Of a stretch of DNA of 64,000 bases, positions 19,396-29,221 are shown one piece after another. The first letter of the stretch is position 1, and each line of letters begins with the position of its first letter. A program made the translations under genes and the position numbers. Origin of the DNA: Nitrosomonas cryotolerans ATCC 49181 (GTDB lineage: Bacteria; Pseudomonadota; Gammaproteobacteria; Burkholderiales; Nitrosomonadaceae); NCBI RefSeq assembly GCF_900143275.1, contig NZ_FSRO01000001.1, forward strand, positions 2,498,116-2,562,115. The letters are read 5' to 3'. The notes under the pieces were generated by a model. It was not told where the DNA came from and made no database searches. It saw only the letters and a list, made by a program, of their open reading frames with translations.

Positions 19396-20606
19396 GCTAC
19401 GGGTACCTCTAATGACTGAACGAGTAATTCATCTATTCGCGCTAGATTCTTTGACCAACTATAGTCAGCTAAAACACGCATCCTGGCCGCACATCCCATA
19501 GCAGCATCTATTTCCCCCGTAAGTAATATCATGATCTGACGTATAAATTCATTTTCGTCGCCGGCAACATATAATTCCCGGCCCGGTAAAGCATGTATCC
19601 CTTCCATGGCTTGTGGAGAAGCAATAACAGTTTTCCCCATCGCCATCGCCTCCAATACTTTATTCTGTACCCCACGAGCAATACGTAACGGTGCTACGGC
19701 CAGAGATGCGTGAATCAGGTAGGGCCTGACATCAACCACTGAGCCCGTTACGATGATCCCCGGAATGGCGGCCAGCGCTTTAACCTGGTTAGTTGGTCTA
19801 CTGCCAACAATATAAAATTGTATGCGCGGAAAACGAGAATAAATAACTGGAAAAACGTGATGTGCAAACCATGTTACAGCATCAATATTTGCCCAATAAT
19901 CCATGGCGCCAGTGAATACAAGAACACGGGTATCATTTAAGTAAGGGTTAGGATGCTTATTCTGTGGTGAAAAATAATCAGTATCAACACCATTATTAAA
20001 ATAAGAAACTTTATCTGCAATTTCCGGCACAAGTTGTTTGAAAAGCGCAGCTTCTCTCTCAGAAACAAAAGTTGCACTATTAAATTCTCGAGTAATCTGT
20101 TTTTCGTAATTAAGTAATACATTGGATTCACGTTGATAAATCCAGTTGAAAGGCCAAGATTTAGTACGCGCGTATTGCTTCCATTTATCGGAATCTATAT
20201 CAACAAAATCGATAATGCGAAGAACAGATTGAGCATCACGCACATATTGCGCCATGGCTGATGAAAAGATCACAATTTTATCGATGGAACGGGTTTCTAG
20301 CTGCGTATTGACCCATGCCCGCAATTCCTTATTTCCATAATAGGACAAAGTCAAAGGACTATTTGTAAACAACCCGGAAAGACTACGTATACGAGCAATT
20401 CTAGGATTAAGATTAATGAAACAGGTCTCACCGCAAAGGTCTTTTATCTTATCCAGATGTTTCCAATCTTCTGCATCATCAATGAAAGTTCCCAAATGAA
20501 CATGATAATGCTGGCTCAAGTATTGGAGTACATGATAAGAGCGTATCTTGTCACCTTTATTAGGTGGGTAAGGAATTCTATGAGTTAAATAAAGTAACTC
20601 CTGCAT
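19392..20606 (-). CDS. GT4-family glycosyltransferase of the XrtA EPS locus (stp1 type)
   Basis: A 404-residue GT-B glycosyltransferase with the opening LYLTHRIPYPPNKGDKIRSYH typical of the 'stp1' sugar transferases in PEP-CTERM/EpsH loci. The donor-binding half carries VFTGAMDYWANIDAVTWF, VGSRP and a late ..GVQNKVLEAMAMGKTVIASP segment. Its stop overlaps the xrtA start (ATGA). It should add one sugar of the EPS repeat. Upstream lies the frameshifted FemAB-like gene. Confidence 0.9.
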   Translation of the reverse strand: MQELLYLTHRIPYPPNKGDKIRSYHVLQYLSQHYHVHLGTFIDDAEDWKHLDKIKDLCGETCFINLNPRIARIRSLSGLFTNSPLTLSYYGNKELRAWVNTQLETRSIDKIVIFSSAMAQYVRDAQSVLRIIDFVDIDSDKWKQYARTKSWPFNWIYQRESNVLLNYEKQITREFNSATFVSEREAALFKQLVPEIADKVSYFNNGVDTDYFSPQNKHPNPYLNDTRVLVFTGAMDYWANIDAVTWFAHHVFPVIYSRFPRIQFYIVGSRPTNQVKALAAIPGIIVTGSVVDVRPYLIHASLAVAPLRIARGVQNKVLEAMAMGKTVIASPQAMEGIHALPGRELYVAGDENEFIRQIMILLTGEIDAAMGCAARMRVLADYSWSKNLARIDELLVQSLEVPVA

Positions 20607-20618
20607 AATATATATAAT

Positions 20619-21708
20619 CTAACCCAGATTCTTCACAATATGCGGACCAATCAGATTCGCTAATGGAAGCGGCAGCTTCTGCCATGCTTTAATAAAAAAC
20701 TGATACTTAGGGTTCAATGGATTATGATCAGGTATCGTCTTAGCTTTGACAAGCTGGTATTCATAGTAAAGTTTAAAGTTGTTGTGGTTCAAACCCCCAG
20801 TTTTTCTTAAAATGATAAGAACCGGTATCACGTTTACTCCGCCCAAAGTCAAATATTTTGATGCCCTTCTCACAGCAACGTCTCATTAATTCCCAATACA
20901 TGAAATCATTTGCAGCCAGGTCTCTTGCCTCATTTATTCCACCACCATAATAGGGTAATACTTCGTTACGGAAGTAGAAACTCATTACACTACTGATAGT
21001 CCGTTCATCCTTAATGATCGTCATGACCTCACAATCATCAGAAAATATTTCTTTCAGTAAGGAAAAATAATCTTTCGAGAATACCGGCGTGCCCAGCCGA
21101 TGCACACTAGCAGCATAGGCCAAGAAAAAACGCTCGATATCCTGATCTACAATACTCTGCAACCCGGCCTTAATGCCTTTGCGAACCATTGCACGTTGTT
21201 TCCGTGGAATAGCTTGCATATTTTTCTCAATATCAGGATCAATTGCTTTACGAAAAGTGACATATAAATCTTTGCTCGGCCATTCTGAGTGAAACACCCC
21301 CAGATTTCGGTACTCTAAATAATCCACCCCTAGCTGAGCGGCAAGTTCCTGAGCAGCATGATCCAGTGCCTCTCTGGCAACATTGGTAACTGCAGCAATA
21401 CCGCCATAGACACAAAAAGGCAATGCACTCAAAGAATGTCCAAAAAGATAGCTATCAACCTCAGCTAAGGGAAGCACCCCTTGAATTTTACCTTCGGATT
21501 CCGCGTAAAGAAACCAGGTTTTATGTCCAAAAGCACGTTCAATCACTTCTTTCCAGCCTGCTCGATGAAAAAAAGTTGCAGTCGGACAAGTGAAGACAAA
21601 ATCATCCCATTTATCAGCATCTTCTGACAGCAACTGATGTACAGATGGTGCAGTAGTAACCAAATCAATATCAGACACATCATTCAACTGGCCAGGCGAG
21701 TGATTCAT
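20619..21708 (-). pseudogene. XrtA-associated FemAB-like acyltransferase, frameshifted by a 7-bp tandem duplication
   Basis: A FemAB/GNAT-type protein of the exosortase locus, a family that transfers aminoacyl groups. The start at 21708 overlaps the upstream stop (ATGA). The first frame runs 311 residues and stops at 20773, right after NWGFEPQQL. The conserved C-terminus (YYEYQLVKAKTIPDHNPLNP ... LANLIGPHIVKNLG) continues in another frame to 20619. At 20767-20780 the heptamer AACTTTA (minus strand) is present twice in tandem. Removing one copy restores ..EPQQLYYEYQLVKA.. with no other change. The first ORF may still make a protein lacking the last ~50 residues. This is either a recent lesion or a reversible switch. 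Confidence 0.9.
20767..20780. repeat. Exact 7-bp tandem duplication causing the FemAB frameshift
   Basis: Plus-strand TAAAGTT occurs twice back to back (20767-20773 and 20774-20780). The second unit is what breaks the reading frame of the gene at 20619-21708. Confidence 0.95.
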
Positions 21709-22556
21709 ATTGCTTCTTTCAGAAATATCTGATCCATACGCCCCCAATTAAAATCACGAATCAACGTTCTAATCCTTCCTTCCATACGATGCAGATTAAG
21801 GTAATGGCGAAAATGTGTCTTTAAGCCAATACCCACCTGGCGAGGCTGGTCATCATCTATTTCCCAAGGATGAAAATAAAAAATTGCGGCGTGAGCTTCA
21901 GTCAAATTAAGTCTCTGTATAAACCAACGAGATAGTGAATAAGGCCAGAACCGAAAGTAACCTCCTCCTCCTACTGGAATATTCCTACCGAATAAACATA
22001 CGGTTGAAACAGGCAACTCAAGCAGCCCACCATTCTTTCTCGGATAAAAAGCAAAACGAGGTGCGTCCGGCATGCCATAATGATCATGATGCACTGGATA
22101 AATACTCGAACTATAACGATAACCCGCTTCTTCCAGATAATCTAATGCCCAAAGGTTGTTGCTATTAATCGAAAAGCTGGGTGCGCGATAGCCGACCACA
22201 ATCTGACCACCAATATCTTCTAGAATTGCTTTACTGCGAATAATATCATCACGAAATTCTTCGGGTTTAAGATCTGAGACACGATGATGCGCCCAACCAT
22301 GACTGGCCAGCTCATGACCATGTGCAGCGATACGACTTATCATGGCCGGATAACGTTGTGCAATCCAACCCAAAGTAAAAAAAGTAGCTTTTATCTGTTT
22401 TTCATCAAACAAGCAAAGAATACGATCAATATTACGTTCAACTCTACACGGCAATGTTTCCCACGATTCTCTTGGAATATGGGATGCAAAGGCCGAAACC
22501 TGGAAATAATCCTCCACATCGACTGTCATAGCGTTACATATAAGCTTAGATTTCAT
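21705..22556 (-). CDS. XrtA-system polysaccharide deacetylase
   Basis: A 283-residue NodB-domain protein. Motifs: MTVDVEDYFQV (catalytic Asp-x-Asp region), ATFFTLGW, HGHELASHGWAHHRVS (zinc His residues), GYRAPSFSI, and the C-terminal FYFHPWEIDDDQPR. These match the exosortase-associated deacetylase group (YdaL/PgaB-unrelated, about 280 aa). It likely removes N-acetyl groups from the EPS in or near the envelope; no signal peptide is obvious, so a cytoplasmic lipid-linked substrate is possible. Its stop overlaps the FemAB start. Confidence 0.92.
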   Translation of the reverse strand: MKSKLICNAMTVDVEDYFQVSAFASHIPRESWETLPCRVERNIDRILCLFDEKQIKATFFTLGWIAQRYPAMISRIAAHGHELASHGWAHHRVSDLKPEEFRDDIIRSKAILEDIGGQIVVGYRAPSFSINSNNLWALDYLEEAGYRYSSSIYPVHHDHYGMPDAPRFAFYPRKNGGLLELPVSTVCLFGRNIPVGGGGYFRFWPYSLSRWFIQRLNLTEAHAAIFYFHPWEIDDDQPRQVGIGLKTHFRHYLNLHRMEGRIRTLIRDFNWGRMDQIFLKEAI

Positions 22557-22745
22557 TCATCGCACTCAAATAATTAGCAGAATCAGAATATGAATCCGTA
22601 TACATTAGCCTCATCCTACTTAAAGCTACTCTGTTATCGGATAACAACACGATTTATTTAAACAAGTTTTGCATAGGAACTACTTTCTTTTTTCCACGCT
22701 CACAAGTAGCTGATACAGATCTCGGATTAATATATTTGATCGAAG

Positions 22746-23615
22746 TTATTTATCAGACGTACCTGTAAGCGAACCGGATTCATTCGAATCAGCCGCAGAA
22801 AAGCAGGATTCTTGTTGGAAATCTTGAATTACATCGCGGATCTCCGCACCACCAAAATCCCGCAACTCTTCCAAATACCCCATTATCAACATACGATCGC
22901 ACAGTAAATTGATTCTTCTTGGGATTCCTTCAGTATATTCATGGATCATAATAAACGCATCATCACTAATAACGGGATTACCCTGCCAACCAACCGCATT
23001 CAAACGATGCTCGATATAGGCCCTTGTTTCCAACTCACTCATAGGTCCCAAATGATATGTAGCAATCACTCTTTGCCGTAGCTGCTGCATGTTATTACCA
23101 AATAATATTTTTCTGAATTCTGGTTGACCAAGTAAGAAAGTTTGTAACAAAGGTCGATCATCAGTTTGAAAATTAGATAACATTCTTAATTCTTCCAATG
23201 TATGCCCAGAAAGATTTTGGGCCTCATCGACCACTAACAATGCACGATTACCCTGCTGATCGCACTGACGAAGGAATTGCTCTAGCTCCAGCAATAGTGC
23301 AGCCTTAGTCACATTTATGTAAGACAAACCAAAAGCAGCTGCGACCACTCTCAAGATATCGGATGCATCAAGATGAGTATTAACGATCTGTGCTGCAACA
23401 ATCTTTTCCGTTTTAATTTTCCTGAAAAGATTACGCATGAGCGTTGTTTTACCTGCCCCGATCTCCCCAGTAATAATAATAAACCCTTCTTTCTGAGATA
23501 AGCCATATTCCAAGTAGGCCATAGCACGTTTATGCCCCTTGCTACTAAAGAAAAAGTCCGGATCGGGCTTTAATTGAAATGGCTTAGCTCTGAAACCATA
23601 ATATGATTCGTACAT
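22746..23615 (-). CDS. XrtA-associated AAA ATPase
   Basis: A 289-residue ExeA/GspA-like ATPase beginning MYESYYGFRAKPFQLKPDPD. Walker A is ITGEIGAGKTTLMRNL near residue 50, Walker B is ALLVVDEAQNLSG, and the sensor region includes RMLSNF. It fits the 'putative secretion ATPase, PEP-CTERM locus' group. I chose the ATG at 23615; a GTG at 23627 overlaps the stop of the outer-membrane protein gene. Its exact role in EPS export or PEP-CTERM sorting is not established. Confidence 0.92.
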   Translation of the reverse strand: MYESYYGFRAKPFQLKPDPDFFFSSKGHKRAMAYLEYGLSQKEGFIIITGEIGAGKTTLMRNLFRKIKTEKIVAAQIVNTHLDASDILRVVAAAFGLSYINVTKAALLLELEQFLRQCDQQGNRALLVVDEAQNLSGHTLEELRMLSNFQTDDRPLLQTFLLGQPEFRKILFGNNMQQLRQRVIATYHLGPMSELETRAYIEHRLNAVGWQGNPVISDDAFIMIHEYTEGIPRRINLLCDRMLIMGYLEELRDFGGAEIRDVIQDFQQESCFSAADSNESGSLTGTSDK

Positions 23616-23626
23616 CAATTTTCCCA

Positions 23627-25171
23627 CTAAAAGTTCATATTTAGAGATGCTATAACAGAATTCGAATTAAAGTCACTCCCTTGTCGGTTAGAATCTCGCT
23701 GAATACGCCGTAATTGAAACACACCCATTAAATTGGGCTGAATCTGCCTTATCAGACTCATCATCAGAATTTGATTATCATCAATTCGATTAACGGAGAA
23801 GAATTTAAATCGAATAAAGCTGGCATTCATATTGACACTAGTGCGAGGAGAAAATCGGTAACTCCACGACACGTTGCCGCCCGTTTGCCTCGTATTGTTA
23901 AGCAACAAAAGATTTTCTATTCCAACCAGATCGATATCCAGATCGGCCGGCGAAAATGCTTTACGTGACATATTAAATACTCTTAAAGAAAGGGTATTCC
24001 TGACCCCATTTACAGTGACAGAAGCTTGCAGGCGCCGTTGTAGAAAAAGCCGGTTAGTTAAGAAATTATTAGCTGACAGAAGATTATCCGATGACAAGAA
24101 AGTGTTCGACAAACCGGAAACAGGTAATGTATCGATCGCACTTGTACCGGATGTCCCGCCAAGCTGTGCCTGTTGATTAAAAGTCGTTATATCTTCATTA
24201 TAACTCGCACTCCATGTTGTCGAACGTGTGCGATGATTGACTTGAGCTGCGTAAGTATCACCAAAAAATCTTTGCCCGGCACTTGCACTGATATCCGTTC
24301 TTTCACTCGGCAACCAGGCAAAGCCAACCGACCAGGTAGGACTCGACGGATTTCCTCTGGTTGAAACAAAACTATTTCTTTCATAGCCTCCTGTTGCCGT
24401 TAAACCAAATCGAGGCGTTATGTTATAACGAAAATTGGCAACAGAACGCTCTAATTCCACATTCCGACCAGCACGAATCGTATTACCGTCAAAATGGATT
24501 TTTTGATAACTATAATTCAAGCCCCAAGTGAATATTTTAAAAGAATCACCACTATTTAAATTCAATAAAACACTATCCCGCTGACTATTACGTAATCCAT
24601 TTGTACCCGACTCAACGATGCCATGCGCATAGCGTAACTCGGTGGAAGCAAAGTTCTGAAATCGATGACGCAAATAAGGGCTTATGTTATAGGCTCTAAT
24701 GCTGGTTCTATTGCCTGTCACATTAGTATTATCAATGGCTTGCGGTCCCAATAATGTGGTGTTTTGCTGAAACATTAAAGCATTTCCATCTAAAAAGAAC
24801 AGATCTTCAATGATTTCCGTTGTTGCTTTGGCGTTAAGCTGGTGTCTTATTCTGGTTAGATCCTTATTTCTAGCATAGATAAGATTATTCATTGTGTAAG
24901 ATGCATTGACATTCACACGTCGCCCTAAACCCGTTAATGATAGACCAGGATTAATTTGTGTAATAAAATCATCCGGCTTGCTACCGGCTCTTCTAAACCC
25001 ACTCCCTAATCTTACATTATCAGTATATGTTTCTCTTATATTCAGCCTTGGATCAATGCTCCATTCAGCCGCATCAGCAACAGATGAGAAAAACAAAAAT
25101 ATTGCAATGATAGTAGGACAAACGATTAAAAATAAATCTTGGCCCTGATAACTATCTTCGGTTAATCTCAT
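23627..25171 (-). CDS. XrtA/PEP-CTERM-associated outer-membrane beta-barrel protein
   Basis: A 514-residue secreted protein with a signal sequence (hydrophobic stretch around residues 12-32, cleaved near ADAAEWS). A beta-strand-rich body with alternating aromatic residues follows, ending in a terminal aromatic (..SLNMNF), as in outer-membrane porins. The opening DPRLNIRETYTDNVRLG is typical of the TIGR03016-type proteins of exosortase loci. It probably forms the outer-membrane outlet for the polysaccharide. It overlaps the tyrosine kinase gene by 4 bases. Confidence 0.88.
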   Translation of the reverse strand: MRLTEDSYQGQDLFLIVCPTIIAIFLFFSSVADAAEWSIDPRLNIRETYTDNVRLGSGFRRAGSKPDDFITQINPGLSLTGLGRRVNVNASYTMNNLIYARNKDLTRIRHQLNAKATTEIIEDLFFLDGNALMFQQNTTLLGPQAIDNTNVTGNRTSIRAYNISPYLRHRFQNFASTELRYAHGIVESGTNGLRNSQRDSVLLNLNSGDSFKIFTWGLNYSYQKIHFDGNTIRAGRNVELERSVANFRYNITPRFGLTATGGYERNSFVSTRGNPSSPTWSVGFAWLPSERTDISASAGQRFFGDTYAAQVNHRTRSTTWSASYNEDITTFNQQAQLGGTSGTSAIDTLPVSGLSNTFLSSDNLLSANNFLTNRLFLQRRLQASVTVNGVRNTLSLRVFNMSRKAFSPADLDIDLVGIENLLLLNNTRQTGGNVSWSYRFSPRTSVNMNASFIRFKFFSVNRIDDNQILMMSLIRQIQPNLMGVFQLRRIQRDSNRQGSDFNSNSVIASLNMNF

Positions 25172-26076
25172 GAATAATAATACCCATAATATTCCTCACC
25201 TGAAAATGCCTTCGCTTTGTTATAAATTAAATTGATATTGTCATGCGATCCAATATGCCGAAGCATTTCCTTGACTGCTTGTTGCGTCGTTTTCTCAGCT
25301 TCAACTACTAAAACAATCTGCCCCATTCTAGCGGTTAAAACACGTGCTTCACTGGTCAACAAAATAGGAGGCGAATCAAATATCACAATCCGATCATGAT
25401 AGCGTTGTGATAGTTCATCGAGTAACACGCTCATTCCATGACTTGCCAACAACTCGGTCGCATGTGAGTGCGGACTTCCCGCAGTAATGATTGTCAACTT
25501 CTCAACATTGGTTTTAAGCATTACATCAGCGACATCAAGCTTCTCATTCAGAAGGATATCTAGCAAACCTTTTTTAGCACCAATTCCCAGGATTTTTGGC
25601 ACGGTAGGACGAGCCACATCCGCATCTATCAATAAAACTCGATGATCCATTTCAGAAGCAATGCTCATCGCCAGATTTACAGCGCAAAAGCTTTTCCCCT
25701 CCCCAGCAAGCGCGCTAGTGAGCATAATCAAATTAGCATTTTTTACAGGATTGCCATTCTGCTTAACTGCCTTTGTAAGTAACGGTCTCTTGATTATTCG
25801 AAACTGCTCAGCAATTTGTGTTTTCCCCTGACTGGGTGTAACGATACCCAGTTGATGCAATCTATCGTGATCAATGGTGACCTGCACTGATTCCGCAGCA
25901 GACTTGGTAACGGAAGAATGCAGCTGAGCCTGCTTAACCTCATTTTCAAGAACTTCGTTATCTAAGGGCGGTCTTTGTTTGATATCAGACTTGATATTAA
26001 CATCATGCGATACCCGTCTCGTATCAATACGCGCTTCTGCTTCGATTTTTCCGGCTGCTTTTTCAATAATACTCAC
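25168..26076 (-). CDS. EPS-locus tyrosine autokinase
   Basis: A cytoplasmic BY-kinase domain of 302 residues. Walker A is SALAGEGKSFCAVNL near residue 115, Walker A' is VLLIDADVARPTV and Walker B is IVIFDSPPILL. A short tyrosine-rich tail (EEYYGYYYS) is the expected autophosphorylation site. I chose the GTG at 26076 because GGGAG lies six bases upstream; a TTG at 26088 overlaps that site. It regulates polymer length and export together with the chain-length protein encoded just upstream. Confidence 0.92.
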   Translation of the reverse strand: MSIIEKAAGKIEAEARIDTRRVSHDVNIKSDIKQRPPLDNEVLENEVKQAQLHSSVTKSAAESVQVTIDHDRLHQLGIVTPSQGKTQIAEQFRIIKRPLLTKAVKQNGNPVKNANLIMLTSALAGEGKSFCAVNLAMSIASEMDHRVLLIDADVARPTVPKILGIGAKKGLLDILLNEKLDVADVMLKTNVEKLTIITAGSPHSHATELLASHGMSVLLDELSQRYHDRIVIFDSPPILLTSEARVLTARMGQIVLVVEAEKTTQQAVKEMLRHIGSHDNINLIYNKAKAFSGEEYYGYYYS

Positions 26077-26150
26077 GTTATCTCCCAATGGCGTCTATCC
26101 ATGAATCCATTATTATTTAAAGCACACATATGTAGAAACATATGCAGAAT

Positions 26151-27716
26151 CTAAAATGGCAGCTTGGCAACGAGCTGAATTATCTGCTTTACATACAGGA
26201 TTAAAACCATGTATAAAATTGACAAGAATAACAATGAAAAGCCAAATATGTAGAGGCGATTTCTACTTTTTAATTTTTGCTGATCAGTCCAAACCATCGG
26301 TATAGCACCCAGAACGGTTATTCCAGTAACTTCACGCAAATCATTAGAACTATGAAAGGCCGGTCGAATTTGACTGATAATAAACGCAACGCCGACTCCG
26401 ACTAATAATGCGCCTAAAAATACAAAAGTAAATAATTTCGTACGATCAGGGCCTGTGGGTATCTCGGGAACTTTTGGTGGATCAATGATCTTAAATGACA
26501 GCAAGCCTGAATTAGAAGTTAATTCACCGGACATTTCTGCAGAAACACGACGCTCAAGCAGCTTCTCATAATTAGCTTTATTTACATGGTAATCACGATT
26601 AAGTTGAGTGAACTCCGCTTCCACCTCCGGTATGGCTTTACTCATGGATTTTAACTGGCTGTAACGCGCAGTATATTCTTCCACGCGAGCATTCATAGAA
26701 GCAACGATTGCTTCTGCATCTGTTAATGCAACATTCAACTGCTGCAACATGGGACTGTAATTTTTACCGAAATCGTTACCAGGCAAAGCCAATCTTAGTG
26801 CCTCTCTCTTCTGTTCTTCGAGCTGCGAGATTAAACGATTTGTTGAAATAATATCTGGATGCAGTTCTGTGTAATTGAGCCGGAGTGTGTCCAGATTTTC
26901 TTTGAGCACCCTAATGCGCGCATCAAGTTCAGGATTTACAATAGACTCAGGTGCCAAAGAAGATGGATCCAACATCAAAACAGGCTCATCACCACTAATT
27001 TGCTTTCTGATTGCATCACGTGCCTTTTCAGCTTCTTTTAATGCAAGATGTGCTTTCTTAAGTTCATCCGTAGCCATTGACAGTTGAGAATAATAATCGC
27101 CGCCCTGCCCAGGTAGCAATCCAATATTTCTTTGTTTGAAATTTGCCAAGGCATTTTCTGCCGTAACCAATCTTTCTTCATAAGCTGCAATCTGCTGATC
27201 GATAAATCGTAGTGCTGATGAAGAATCATCCTTCTTTCCATCAAGCCCCTCTTCTACAAAGATGGTGAGCAAAGACTGAACGATATCCTTTGCAAGGAAT
27301 GGATCTTTATTATCATAAGAAATAGTGAAGATATTATCGCCTCCGGTAGCAGCACCCAGTTTTATTTCTTTCATCAATTCAGCAACCAATCTCTCCTTTT
27401 CAGCTTCCTTCACAATTTTAATATCCAGATCGACCATGCGTATAATTCTCTCTACGTTTGGGCGGCTGATTAACGTACGACTGATTATAGAGATCTGTTG
27501 TTGCAAGTTAGGAGAAACTGTCATACCAGCCATGAGCGGTCTTAAAATATTTTGTGTATCAACATAAATTCTAGCCGAAGATTGATAGCTATCCGGTAGA
27601 TTGATAACGGTTACCCACCCTGTAATAGCAATAATCCAGGCAATAATCATCGATACCCAACGATATTTCCATATACCTTTTAAATACACGTATAGTTGGG
27701 TTATCAGCTCTTCCAT
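26151..27716 (-). CDS. XrtA-system polysaccharide chain-length determinant (Wzz-like)
   Basis: A 521-residue inner-membrane PCP protein. There is a transmembrane segment near residues 20-38 (VSMIIAWIIAITGWVTVI) and another near 430-450. Long coiled-coil helices lie between, including IRKQISGDEP and RLNYTELHPDIISTNRLI. Two extra hydrophobic turns near the C-terminus (..LLFLSILYMVLILYV..) are visible. It sets EPS chain length with the tyrosine kinase downstream. Spacing to the kinase is 74 bases, with a palindromic-looking AT-rich linker. Confidence 0.9.
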   Translation of the reverse strand: MEELITQLYVYLKGIWKYRWVSMIIAWIIAITGWVTVINLPDSYQSSARIYVDTQNILRPLMAGMTVSPNLQQQISIISRTLISRPNVERIIRMVDLDIKIVKEAEKERLVAELMKEIKLGAATGGDNIFTISYDNKDPFLAKDIVQSLLTIFVEEGLDGKKDDSSSALRFIDQQIAAYEERLVTAENALANFKQRNIGLLPGQGGDYYSQLSMATDELKKAHLALKEAEKARDAIRKQISGDEPVLMLDPSSLAPESIVNPELDARIRVLKENLDTLRLNYTELHPDIISTNRLISQLEEQKREALRLALPGNDFGKNYSPMLQQLNVALTDAEAIVASMNARVEEYTARYSQLKSMSKAIPEVEAEFTQLNRDYHVNKANYEKLLERRVSAEMSGELTSNSGLLSFKIIDPPKVPEIPTGPDRTKLFTFVFLGALLVGVGVAFIISQIRPAFHSSNDLREVTGITVLGAIPMVWTDQQKLKSRNRLYIFGFSLLFLSILYMVLILYVKQIIQLVAKLPF

Positions 27717-27779
27717 TTTAGTAGTTACTCCCTCTATGAGATGATCTATCTATCTTAAATTTGATCACAAATACAACTA

Positions 27780-28406
27780 TCAGAAGAAACTCTCGGGTAT
27801 TACCAGTACATCACCCTGAAACATCGGCACATTCGCTGATATATCGCCATCTCTGATTAAATCATTCAACCGAACACTAAATTGTTGTTGCTTTCCATCT
27901 ACATTTCGAATAATTCTAGCTCTATTGCCTGCTGCAAAATCTGTAATGCCACCCACTGCAATTAAAACATCCATTAATGTCATTTTCTCACGATAAGGTA
28001 AAGCCTGGGGCTGCGTCGCTTCACCGATAACGCGAATTTGTTCACCAAATGGCCCAACAAACTGAGTCACGACCACTGTCACAACTGGCTGTTGAATGTA
28101 TTTAGATAATGCGCCTTCAATATCACGGGCCAACTCTGTTGATGTTTTTCCGCTGGCTGGCAAGTCTTCTACCAGTGGTGTGGTAATTTTTCCATCTGGG
28201 CGAACCGGCACCGACATTGAAACCTCGGGATTACGCCAAACAATAATATCTACAGTGTCCCCCGGACCAACCAGATAATCGTGAGAAACACTTCCCATCG
28301 TATCGGTCAGCGGCGGATAAGTCGTACAACCACCTAAAATAAAAAATAATAATATGATAATGAAACAAGTCGATCGTCTCATAATACTAATATATAGAGC
28401 ATTCAC
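27780..28406 (-). CDS. Polysaccharide export lipoprotein (Wza-like, XrtA system)
   Basis: A 208-residue periplasmic/outer-membrane export protein with a lipoprotein signal (ILLFFILGGCTTYPP, lipobox Cys near residue 28). The Poly_export domain follows (YLVGPGDTVDIIVWRNPEVS) and then a SLBB domain (VIGEATQPQALPYREKMTLMDVL). It is the first gene of the EPS operon, so the promoter must lie in the 28.4-29.2 kb gap. The ATG at 28406 has an AAGGA site 11 bases upstream; an internal ATG at 28382 has none. Confidence 0.93.
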   Translation of the reverse strand: MNALYISIMRRSTCFIIILLFFILGGCTTYPPLTDTMGSVSHDYLVGPGDTVDIIVWRNPEVSMSVPVRPDGKITTPLVEDLPASGKTSTELARDIEGALSKYIQQPVVTVVVTQFVGPFGEQIRVIGEATQPQALPYREKMTLMDVLIAVGGITDFAAGNRARIIRNVDGKQQQFSVRLNDLIRDGDISANVPMFQGDVLVIPESFF

Positions 28407-29221
28407 TCGAGTTTCCTTTTTGTCAAAATATGAAGTGCACTCACCATTGTATTAAAAATACAACAGATATTAATACAGAATCTGAATATGATGCGCTATA
28501 AATAAAACATGAATTCTTCTATTATATTAAAAATATTGAATACCAATGAAGTAGATAAAAAATTAATCTATCCGTTAAAGCGGTCAGCAAATATTGTCGT
28601 GGATCATTATGAAAAATTAAAAAAATTTCACATATTCAATATGTTAACGTATCAATCATATCAACTCTAAGCAGTATGGCAACCAGGCCTAAGTACCAGC
28701 ATAATTACTTCATCAATACAAAGATCGGCACCTATATTTAAAATGGAACTAAATGGGTATTTTATTTCTAATTAATTTCTGCATTAGAACCGATTAATGC
28801 ATTTCTATCTTAAGACCGCTGCATAACTGTATTTTTGAGCTTTTCTGATTACTTGCAGCATTGATAAATCAAACACTTAAAAATCTTGCCCAGCCCGAGA
28901 TAACCAGTTATGCAGCGGTCTTATCTTGTTTATAGACTTTATAGGCAGTTGTATAGAAAGACATACTATAAATTCCAGATAATTTCAATCAGATTACAGA
29001 ATTCCTCTTGCTTTCATTTTTTCACCATACGATATGAAGCATGCAAATCAAATATCCAAGGAATATCACTCACAACAATGAAATGCAATGCATTCTGATA
29101 TAGCGTTAATTCCCAAATTTCTCTGAGAATAAAGAACATTCGGTGTATTATCTCCTAATAATTTACTCAGAGTCATGGTTTTTCATGATATCTATCCTAT
29201 CACTCGAAGAAAAAGAATGTT
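28407..29221. other. 815-bp divergent regulatory region between the EPS operon and the REC-EAL gene
   Basis: Very AT-rich (poly-A/T tracts 28440-28660) with no credible ORF. It must carry the EPS operon promoter (leftwards) and the REC-EAL promoter (rightwards). The only defined structure is the TIR element at 28811-28923. I looked for a sigma-54 site (TGGCAC-N5-TTGC on either strand) and did not find a convincing one. Confidence 0.6.
28811..28923. repeat. 113-bp miniature inverted-repeat element
   Basis: Perfect 19-bp terminal inverted repeats: TAAGACCGCTGCATAACTG at 28811-28829 and its exact reverse complement at 28905-28923. The trinucleotide TCT flanks both ends (28808-28810, 28924-28926), a possible target-site duplication. 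It is non-coding, so a MITE or internally deleted IS. The element lies between two divergent promoters and could form a strong hairpin in RNA. Confidence 0.85.

Noticed and set aside
28910..29098. ORF of 62 codons beginning in the 113-bp repeat
   Set aside because: Starts inside the inverted repeat and has no recognisable domain or ribosome site.
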